Shown piece by piece: positions 1 through 7,766 of a stretch of DNA of 63,451 bases; the stretch's first letter is position 1, and the number at the start of each line of letters is the position of its first letter. The DNA is taken from positions 1 to 63,451 of the forward strand of contig PLRW01000035.1 of assembly GCA_003164955.1 (NCBI GenBank), in the 5' to 3' direction. The notes below the pieces were generated by a model, which searched no databases, was not told where the DNA came from, and saw only the letters and a list, made by a program, of their open reading frames with translations. The DNA comes from Actinomycetota bacterium (GTDB lineage Bacteria > Actinomycetota > Actinomycetes > Streptosporangiales > Streptosporangiaceae). The position numbers and the translations under genes are program-made.

Positions 1-240
1 GCTTAGCGTGCGCCGCCGGAGCCGGGCCTGCTACGCCGGATTTCGCGGCCATAGATGAACGAGCCCCCCGCAGATTGAGACACAGAATTAACTTGCTTGA
101 TGTCAACTAACTATACCAGCGCCGCTCGCATTCCCCGCTGGCAGCACCGGCGCCGCACCCCGAGGCGCCATCCGCTCCGGCGCGGTTTCCCCAGTTCAAA
201 GCGGGTGCCGTAGGCCAAGGCGGGGGAAACGGCCGCAACG

Positions 241-811
241 ATGGAAGGGACCCGCCGCTACTGGGAGGCGGAGCGTCCCGCCCGGGAAGCCGCGCGCCGC
301 CGTCCGCGCCGCCGCCGCAGCCGAGATCGGCCCGCTCACCGACCGGGAGATCATCATCGCCGGCGCGATCGCCTACTGGTGCGAGGGCGCCAAGAGCAAG
401 CCGACGCGGCGAAAGGAGCAGGCGGCTTTCATTAACAGCGACCCGGCATTGATCCTGCTCTTCCTGCGATTCCTTGCGACCGTTGGAGTCACGCGCGAGC
501 GGCTGGTCTTCCGCGTCTACATTCACGAGAACGCCGACACTGACGCCGCGCAGCGGTTCTGGCTCCGCACGACCGGCGCGGAGCGGGAGCAGTTCCGTCC
601 CGCTACGCTCAAGCGGCACAATCCAAAGACCGTCCGCAAGAACTCAGGCGAGGGGTACTACGGCTGCCTTCGTATTGACGTTCTCGGGAGCGGCGATCTT
701 TACCGCTCGATTGAGGGATGGACCGCCGCCGTTACGGCCCCGCACCGCGGCCGCCCGGCCCTCCCGGGGACGTTTCCGCAGCTCCCGGAGAAGGATTTGA
801 ACCTTCGTTGA
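241..811 (+). pseudogene. Frameshifted remnant of a conserved actinobacterial HTH-type protein
   Basis: Two reading frames together give one recognisable protein. The frame starting at 241 encodes EGTRRYWEAERPAREAAR. The frame one base over then continues from about 300 with EIGPLTDREIIIAGAIAYWC, EGAKSKP and FINSDPALILLFLRFL, and runs past LKRHNPKTVRKN and GEGYYGCLRIDV to about 721. I recall this C-terminal half from a common actinobacterial family of unknown function that carries a homeodomain-like HTH at its N-terminus. The HTH is missing here and the second frame has no ATG, GTG or TTG start between its upstream stop at 98 and the TTG at 449. A single-base indel in the GC-rich run near 295-305 plus N-terminal loss would explain this. 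Codons after about 721 are noise, since the frame runs into the tRNA. Confidence 0.6.
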
Positions 812-854
812 CGGAGTCAAAGTCCGTTGTCCTGCCAAGCTAGACGATCCGGGA
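782..854 (-). tRNA. tRNA-Gln (anticodon TTG)
   Basis: The minus strand folds into a full cloverleaf. The acceptor stem TCCCGGA pairs with TCCGGGA (7 bp), the D stem is GTC/GAC, and the anticodon stem ACGGA/TCCGT holds the loop CTTTGAC with anticodon TTG. The T arm is GAAGG-TTCAAAT-CCTTC and the discriminator base is G. The 3' CCA is not encoded. The acceptor end faces the pseudogene on its left. Confidence 0.93.
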
Positions 855-1264
855 TCAACTCTTGCCATACTCTACCGGGGCCGGAATCCGGAAGCTGCTC
901 GGCGCGCGGAGGCACCAGGCCCTACGGCTGGCGCGGTGTCCTGGAACCGGGACCACGGGGACTTCCTCCTATTCGGTCTCCGCATGATCGCCCTTCTTGC
1001 TCTCAGCATGATCGCGGCTCACCAGGGCAGCCAGACCGTACCTGGCTCAGCGCAGACCGACAGCCCATCGTGGACCGGACGGCATACGCCGCCGGTCCGG
1101 GCAGTCCGGATGACCTGGCCAGATCGTCGGCGGCCGGAACAAATTCAAATACTTCCCGCGTTACCCTTGCTGAACCTACGGTCTCGTAGGTTACGGTTAC
1201 GTAAGCGTCAAGCACGCTGGGTCCGCTCTCCTGACTCTAGCTTCCGACCACAGCGAGGAGCACG
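855..1264. other. Intergenic region upstream of the desaturase; no gene seen
   Basis: About 410 bases separate the tRNA from the desaturase. No reading frame here has a recognisable product. The only clear structure is near the right end: an 8-bp inverted repeat at 1173-1192 and a TTACGTAA palindrome at 1197-1204. This is the probable promoter region of the desaturase-tetR pair. Confidence 0.6.
1173..1192. promoter_or_regulatory. Putative operator AACCTACG-gtct-CGTAGGTT
   Basis: A perfect 8-bp inverted repeat with a 4-bp spacer lies 73 bases upstream of the desaturase start, followed closely by the palindrome TTACGTAA at 1197-1204. Position and symmetry fit a TetR-type dimer site. The TetR gene at 2427 lies in the same transcription unit, so autoregulation is a reasonable inference. 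A related repeat (CTACG-N4-CGTAG) occurs at 29063-29076. Confidence 0.55.
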
Positions 1265-2419
1265 ATGACCACCTCCGCAGAGCGGGCCATGGCCCCCTCC
1301 GACGTCCGGCCGGCGATCGCGTCTCCACCGATGGACGTCACCGCCGCACCGGCCGCCGTACCCGCCCCGGCCCGGGAAGCCGGAGCCGCGCAGCGGGCCA
1401 CCATCCGGGCCCCGCGATCCGACTTCGCGGACGAGCAGGCGACAACCGGGCAGCGGGCCCTGGTCGGGATCTTCGTCGTTGTCCCCCTCCTGGCGCTGAT
1501 CGCGGCCATCCCGCTGGCGTGGGCCGGGGGGTTCCTTGGCTGGCACGACGCGATCATCGCGCTCGTCTTCTACTGGGTCTCCGGGCTCGGCATCACCGTC
1601 GGCTTCCACCGCTATTTCACGCACAGCTCGTTCAAGGCCACCACCGCCCTGCGGGTCGGCCTCGCGGTGGCCGGCACCCTGGCCATCGAGGGCCCGGTGT
1701 TCAACTGGGTCGCCGACCACCGCCGTCACCACAAGTACAGCGACAAGGAAGGCGACCCGCACTCACCGTGGCGTTACGGCGACGACTGGAAGGCGCTCTC
1801 CAAGGGCCTCGTCTTCGCCCACGTCGGATGGCTGTTCGACCCGAACAAGACGTCGCAGGAGAAGTTCATCCCCGACCTGCTCGCCGACGCCCGCATCCGG
1901 CGCGTCCACCGGCTGTTCCCGGTGCTCGTCCTCACCTCCGTGCTGCTTCCGGCGCTCATCGGCGGCCTGTGGTCCATGTCCTGGCACGGCGCGCTCACCG
2001 CGTTCTTCTGGGGCAGCCTGGTCCGGATCGCGCTGCTGCACCACGTCACCTGGTCAATCAACTCGATCTGCCACACGTTCGGCAGCGAGGAATTCGAAGT
2101 GCGGGACAAGTCGCGGAACGTGGCCTGGCTGGCGATCGCCTCGTTCGGCGAGTCCTGGCACAACCTGCACCACGCCGACCCGACGTGCGCCCGGCACGGC
2201 GTGCTGAAGGGGCAGCTTGACTCGAGTGCCCGCGTCATCTGGGCCTTCGAGAAGCTCGGCTGGGCCCACGACGTCCGCTGGCCGGACGCCGGCCGGCTGG
2301 AGGCCAAGCGCCCGGCCACCGCGACCAGGAAGCTGGGCTCGATGACCCGCCGCACGCTGGCTCCGATCGCATCACGGACGGCTCAGATCAGTGACGAACC
2401 GGCCGGCCGAACGCGATGA
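1265..2419 (+). CDS. Acyl-CoA Delta9 desaturase (stearoyl-CoA desaturase-like)
   Basis: This is a membrane di-iron fatty-acid desaturase of 384 residues that would introduce a double bond into saturated acyl chains for membrane lipids. The three histidine boxes are in order: HRYFTH at residues 115-120, HRRHH at 152-156 and HNLHH at 299-303. Hydrophobic segments flank them (about 66-86, 97-112 and 217-235). The first 55 residues are Ala/Pro-rich and not conserved, so the true start may lie slightly downstream of the ATG at 1265. The tetR gene follows after 7 bases, so the two are probably co-transcribed. Electrons would come from a reductase and ferredoxin-type partner that is not in this window. 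Confidence 0.9.
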   Translation: MTTSAERAMAPSDVRPAIASPPMDVTAAPAAVPAPAREAGAAQRATIRAPRSDFADEQATTGQRALVGIFVVVPLLALIAAIPLAWAGGFLGWHDAIIALVFYWVSGLGITVGFHRYFTHSSFKATTALRVGLAVAGTLAIEGPVFNWVADHRRHHKYSDKEGDPHSPWRYGDDWKALSKGLVFAHVGWLFDPNKTSQEKFIPDLLADARIRRVHRLFPVLVLTSVLLPALIGGLWSMSWHGALTAFFWGSLVRIALLHHVTWSINSICHTFGSEEFEVRDKSRNVAWLAIASFGESWHNLHHADPTCARHGVLKGQLDSSARVIWAFEKLGWAHDVRWPDAGRLEAKRPATATRKLGSMTRRTLAPIASRTAQISDEPAGRTR

Positions 2420-2426
2420 TGCGTAG

Positions 2427-3104
2427 GTGAACGACGATCGGCCCCTCAGATCGGCTCGCAGACGGATGACCGGCAAGGAACGCCGCGAGCAGTTGCTCGA
2501 CATCGGGCGGCGGCTGTTCGCCGAGCGCGGCTTCGAGGGGACCTCGATCGAGGAGATCGCGGCCAAGGCCGGCGTCTCCAAGCCCGTGGTGTACGAGCAC
2601 TTCGGCGGCAAGGAGGGGCTCTACGCCGTCGTCGTCGACCGTGAGGTCGACCGGCTGCTCACATTGGCCACCACGCTGCTGGACGGCGGCGACACGATGC
2701 CGAAGTTCCAGGCCGCCGCGGTCAAGCTGCTGAAGTACATCGAGGACAACGCCGACGGGTTCCGCATCCTGGTCCGGGACTCCCCGCCCGGATCGGGAAC
2801 CGGCACGTTCGGCACGCTGCTGTCCGACATCGCCGGGCAGGTGGAATACATCGTCGGCGACTTCCTGTCCGCGCGCGGACAGGACCCGAAGCTCGCCCCG
2901 ATGTACGCCCAGATGCTGGTGGGCATGGTCGCCTTCACCGGCCAGTGGTGGCTGGATGCCCGTAAGCCGCAACTGGAGGACGTCGCCGCGCACCTGATCA
3001 ACCTGGCCTGGAACGGCCTGTCCCAGCTCGATCCCGCGCCGCGCATCCCGGCGGAGATCATGGCCCAGCAGCACGAGGAGGACGACCCGGCCGACGGCCG
3101 CTAG
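2427..3104 (+). CDS. TetR/AcrR-family transcriptional regulator
   Basis: A 225-residue TetR-type repressor beginning at GTG, seven bases after the desaturase stop. The N-terminal DNA-binding domain is clear at about residues 18-66: REQLLDIGRRLFAERGF, TSIEEIAAKAGVSK and VVYEHFGGKEGLY. The rest is a helical ligand-binding domain. Its place behind the desaturase, and the inverted repeat upstream of the pair, suggest it controls membrane fatty-acid unsaturation, perhaps by sensing acyl-CoA. That role is inferred from context and the ligand cannot be read from sequence. Confidence 0.88.
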   Translation: MNDDRPLRSARRRMTGKERREQLLDIGRRLFAERGFEGTSIEEIAAKAGVSKPVVYEHFGGKEGLYAVVVDREVDRLLTLATTLLDGGDTMPKFQAAAVKLLKYIEDNADGFRILVRDSPPGSGTGTFGTLLSDIAGQVEYIVGDFLSARGQDPKLAPMYAQMLVGMVAFTGQWWLDARKPQLEDVAAHLINLAWNGLSQLDPAPRIPAEIMAQQHEEDDPADGR

Positions 3105-3126
3105 TTGCTCCGCGTAACGGAGCCGG

Positions 3127-3639
3127 TCAGCAGGCTCGCTCGGCCGTGCTGCCTGGCCCCGGCGGGCATACGGGCAGCCCGTCGGCCGCCCACGCGACGA
3201 AACCGCCCGCGATGTCGGTGGCGCTCGCCAGACCCAGATCCTGCAGCGCGGCCGCGGCCAGGCTCGAGGTGTACCCCTCGGAGCAGAACACGATGACCTG
3301 CTCGCCGTAATCGCGTACCCACGGCAGCCGGGCGTCGCTGGCGGGGTCGAAACGCCACTCGAGGACGTTGCGCTCCACGATCACCGCCCCCGGTATGCCG
3401 CCCTCACGGGCGCGCTGGGCCTGGGGGCGAATGTCGACGAGGACGGCCCCGCGGACGAACTCGGCGAACGCCTCGGCCGGCGTCAGCCGGTGCAGGCGCG
3501 CCCGCGCCGCCGCGAGGATCTCATCGATCGTCCGCGCCCCCGGCGGCCGGGCGGCCGGGGGGGCCTCCGCGGTCCCGGCGGCTGCGGTCCCGGCGGCTGC
3601 GGGACCAGTCACGGGCGCCGGCGGCGGGTGGCTTACCAC
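3127..3639 (-). CDS. Rhodanese-like sulfurtransferase
   Basis: A 170-residue protein with one rhodanese domain (about residues 55-160). The segment VLVDIRPQAQRAREGGIPGA and the active-site loop VIVFCSEGYTSS are visible, the Cys being the sulfur-accepting residue. The GTG start at 3639 overlaps the end of the cysteine dioxygenase gene by seven bases, which indicates translational coupling. The first 40 residues are Pro/Ala-rich. Paired with cysteine dioxygenase, it probably handles sulfane or sulfite sulfur released in cysteine breakdown (inference). Confidence 0.85.
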   Translation of the reverse strand: MVSHPPPAPVTGPAAAGTAAAGTAEAPPAARPPGARTIDEILAAARARLHRLTPAEAFAEFVRGAVLVDIRPQAQRAREGGIPGAVIVERNVLEWRFDPASDARLPWVRDYGEQVIVFCSEGYTSSLAAAALQDLGLASATDIAGGFVAWAADGLPVCPPGPGSTAERAC

Positions 3640-4124
3640 TGGCTCGCGGCTTCGATGTCCAGCACGATCAGGCCGTCGCCGGTCAGGTCGTAGCGCGTCA
3701 TTTCGGTCAGCGGCGGCGAGTAGGCGTGCACGCTGACCGCGACGGCTTGCGACGTGTTCCGCACGTCGTGAATGTACTCCGGCCCGAAGGAACGCACCCC
3801 GCCCGCACTGACCCGGGCGGCCGTCACCCGGTGCGGCCGCCCGGGCGCCCGGGTCCTTGTGCCGGCCTGATGTTCCTCCAGCGTGCCCCACACGACACTG
3901 AACGCCCCGGCCGAGCCGCCGTGGTCGTGGAAGCCGGTGCCCTGCCCGGGCAGCCAGCTGATCAGCCAGATTTCGTACTGGTCATCCGCGCGCAGGCGCT
4001 CGTACCAGCGCTCGTCCGGGCTGAGCCGGACGCGCGACATCCATTCGCGCGGGGCCGCCGCGAGCTTGCCTACTTCCGTGGCGAGTTGCCGTGGGCTGAG
4101 CACGGCGGGAACGATCGTGGTCAT
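3633..4124 (-). CDS. Cysteine dioxygenase (CDO type I family)
   Basis: Non-heme iron cupin enzyme that oxidises cysteine to cysteine sulfinate. The 163-residue protein begins at the ATG of MTTIVPAVLSPRQ, preceded by an AGGAAAGG ribosome-binding site. The iron-binding cupin motif is FHDHGGSAGAFSVVWGTLEE, and a second cupin motif contains the ligand-type His in FGPEYIHDVRN. It overlaps the downstream rhodanese gene by seven bases. A conserved-looking cysteine leader peptide frame lies just upstream and reads into this gene out of frame, so expression may respond to cysteinyl-tRNA supply. Confidence 0.88.
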   Translation of the reverse strand: MTTIVPAVLSPRQLATEVGKLAAAPREWMSRVRLSPDERWYERLRADDQYEIWLISWLPGQGTGFHDHGGSAGAFSVVWGTLEEHQAGTRTRAPGRPHRVTAARVSAGGVRSFGPEYIHDVRNTSQAVAVSVHAYSPPLTEMTRYDLTGDGLIVLDIEAASQW

Positions 4125-4197
4125 GGGGTACCTTTCCTCGTGTCCTGGTTCCGGGCCGGCCGGGGCCGGCGTCAAGTTCCTGTGCCGAACGGACCGG

Positions 4198-4293
4198 ACA
4201 GAGGGCACTTGCCTGACGGCGAAGGTCCACGTGGAGACGGTGATGATGACGGCGACCGGGATGCACGGGCACGATCATGCCAGCCATTATCTA
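4198..4293 (-). promoter_or_regulatory. Putative cysteine leader peptide and promoter for the CDO operon
   Basis: On the minus strand a -10-like TAGATAAT (4286-4293) is followed by an ATG at 4278 placed about where transcription should begin, which suggests a leaderless leader peptide. The frame reads MIVPVHPGRRHHHRL and then HVDLRRQASALCPVRS (from 4233). This matches the pattern of short actinobacterial leader peptides found before sulfur genes (H-V-D-L-x-R-x-A-S-A-L-C). Unusually there is no early stop: the frame stays open to 3982, running out of frame across the CDO start at 4124. Confidence 0.5.
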
Positions 4294-4315
4294 CTAAATC
4301 AATTTGGAAAGTAGG

Positions 4316-5134
4316 TTAATGACCTGAGCGTCCTACCAGCGACGTTCCACGTTCAGCGGACGCATCGCCCGGGCGGTGGGCGACGACGAACACCCGGCGG
4401 AACGGCAGAACTGTCCCGAACGGACGTGCCGGATACGCCTTCCGCATTCGCTCCCGGTAGCCGGCGAGGAACTCGGCCGCCTGCGCGTCATCCAGGACCG
4501 CCAGGACGGGCCGCAGCGCGGTGCCCTTGGCCCACTCGACCACCGGGTCGGCCCCGCTCAGGACGTGCAGGTAGGTCGTTTCCCAGGCGTCGACCTGACA
4601 CCCGGCGGCGGTCAGGCTATCGAGGTATTCGGCCGGGTCGCCGGCCTGCCGGGTGAACGCGCTCGCGCCGAGCAGGGAGCGCCAGCGCGGTGAAGCGGCC
4701 ATCTCGGCTAGCGCCGTATGCGAAGGCTGGTCAAAATTGCCCGGGAGCTGGAAGGCCAGCCAGCCGCCCGCGGACAGCCACGACACCCAGCGGGGAAGCA
4801 GGCCGAGGTGGCCCGGCACCCACTGCAGGACGGCGTTGCAGGTGATGACGTCGACGGGGCAGGCCGGCTCCCAGTCACGCAGGTCAGCCAGTTCGAAGGA
4901 AATCGCCGGCTGCTCCTCCAAGTTGCGCGCCGCCTCGATCATTTCCGCGGAACTGTCGACGCCGTGCACCGCGGCACCGGGCCAGCGGCGGCTGAGGTCG
5001 ACGGTGAGATCGCCGGGCCCGCAGCCCAGGTCGACGACGGTGCGCGGCTCGCCGGCGCCGATCCGGGCGGTCAGTTCGGCAAAGGGCCTCGCCCGCTCGC
5101 CGGCGAAGCGCCGGTACTGGCCAGGGTCCCACAT
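4316..5134 (-). CDS. tam: Trans-aconitate 2-methyltransferase
   Basis: SAM-dependent methyltransferase of 272 residues that methylates trans-aconitate, a spontaneous isomer of cis-aconitate that inhibits aconitase. It starts with the family signature MWDPGQYRRFAGERARPF and has the class I SAM-binding motif VVDLGCGPGDLT (about residues 34-45), acidic VHGVDSSAEMI, and the NAVLQWVPGH motif typical of Tam. It is divergent from the MarR gene tamR, and two palindromes lie between them, the same arrangement as tam/tamR in Streptomyces. Confidence 0.9.
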   Translation of the reverse strand: MWDPGQYRRFAGERARPFAELTARIGAGEPRTVVDLGCGPGDLTVDLSRRWPGAAVHGVDSSAEMIEAARNLEEQPAISFELADLRDWEPACPVDVITCNAVLQWVPGHLGLLPRWVSWLSAGGWLAFQLPGNFDQPSHTALAEMAASPRWRSLLGASAFTRQAGDPAEYLDSLTAAGCQVDAWETTYLHVLSGADPVVEWAKGTALRPVLAVLDDAQAAEFLAGYRERMRKAYPARPFGTVLPFRRVFVVAHRPGDASAERGTSLVGRSGH

Positions 5135-5147
5135 GGACGGCTCCTTC

Positions 5148-5161
5148 TCTCGATGTCGAGA
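5148..5161. promoter_or_regulatory. TamR-type operator 1 (TCTCGA-tg-TCGAGA)
   Basis: Inverted repeat with 6-bp arms in the tam-tamR intergenic region, 14 bases from the tam start codon. It shares the pattern TCTyGA-N2-TCrAGA with the palindrome at 5189. Binding by the adjacent MarR protein is inferred from the described TamR/tam system. Confidence 0.5.
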
Positions 5162-5188
5162 TACTTTCTATATCTATGTGAGCAGACA

Positions 5189-5202
5189 TCTTGACGTCAA
5201 GA
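5189..5202. promoter_or_regulatory. TamR-type operator 2 (TCTTGACGTCAAGA)
   Basis: Perfect 14-bp palindrome located 15 bases before the tamR start codon. It is the clearest candidate for the MarR dimer site controlling the divergent tam and tamR promoters. Confidence 0.6.
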
Positions 5203-5216
5203 GATATCCTGAGGCG

Positions 5217-5807
5217 ATGGAGGATGGTCCCGAACTCGGCCCGGGGATACGGGTTACACCGCAGGGCGCACAGGTCCTGAACGGCGGACCGGACCCCGCC
5301 GGTGCGCTGCGCGATGAGGTAGACGATCTGGTGGCCGCCTGGCATGCGCAGCGGCCTGATCTCGACGTGGAGCCCATGCAGGTGCTGAGCCGGGTATCCC
5401 GGCTGGCCCGGCACCTCGACCTCGCGCGCCGGGCCTCGTTCGCGAGCCGTGGGCTGGAGACGTGGGAATTCGACGTGCTGTCGGCGCTGCGCAGGCAGGG
5501 GCCGCCGTATCAGATGACGCCGGGAGCGCTGATCCGCGCGACGCTGGTGACCTCGGGCACCATGACGAACCGGATCGACCGGCTCGCCGAGGCCGGGCTG
5601 GTCCGCAGGAAACCGGACCCGCGGGACCGGCGCGGCGTGCTCGTCACCCTCACCGACCAGGGCCGGGCCACGGCCGACGACGCGCTGGCGGACCTGCTGC
5701 GCCGCGAGCGGGAACTGCTCGCCTCACTCGGGCCCGATGACCGGCGCACGCTCGCCGGGCTGCTGCGGACCTTGCTCGCCCCCTTCGACGCCCTGCCGCC
5801 GGAGTAG
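5217..5807 (+). CDS. tamR: MarR-family regulator TamR
   Basis: A 196-residue MarR-type winged-helix repressor. The HTH and wing are visible as MTPGALIRATLVTSGTMTNR, IDRLAEAGLVRRKPDPRDRR and GVLVTLTDQG. Upstream in-frame codons overlap tam antisense and have no homology, so the ATG at 5217 is taken as the start. Divergent orientation from tam with palindromic operators between identifies it as the counterpart of Streptomyces TamR, which responds to citrate and aconitate isomers and links oxidative damage of aconitase to central metabolism (established knowledge; not visible here). Confidence 0.85.
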   Translation: MEDGPELGPGIRVTPQGAQVLNGGPDPAGALRDEVDDLVAAWHAQRPDLDVEPMQVLSRVSRLARHLDLARRASFASRGLETWEFDVLSALRRQGPPYQMTPGALIRATLVTSGTMTNRIDRLAEAGLVRRKPDPRDRRGVLVTLTDQGRATADDALADLLRRERELLASLGPDDRRTLAGLLRTLLAPFDALPPE

Positions 5808-5840
5808 CCAGCGCACAGAAAGACACCGTCGTGGCCACGG

Positions 5841-5866
5841 CCTCACGCTTCCAGGCCGCCCGGACC

Positions 5867-5884
<18 letters not shown>
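5841..5884. repeat. Tandem duplication at the 3' end of the ABC-F gene
   Basis: The 20-base string cctcacgcttccaggccgcc occurs at 5841-5860 and again at 5865-5884. The second copy contains the last codons and stop of the ABC-F gene, so the stop-codon region exists twice 24 bases apart. It lies between convergent genes. Confidence 0.85.
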
Positions 5885-7717
<1,833 letters not shown>

Positions 7718-7766
7718 GCTGGCCGCACCCTCCGGGGGCCACAGCCGGGCGCCAGCCGGCGGCCCG

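Noticed and set aside
1003..1215. 70-codon minus-strand frame upstream of the desaturase
   Set aside because: No recognisable family, no ribosome-binding site, and it covers the operator region.
4653..5216. N-terminal extension of the tamR frame by 188 codons
   Set aside because: It runs antisense through tam and across two operators with no homology; the ATG at 5217 gives a normal MarR length.
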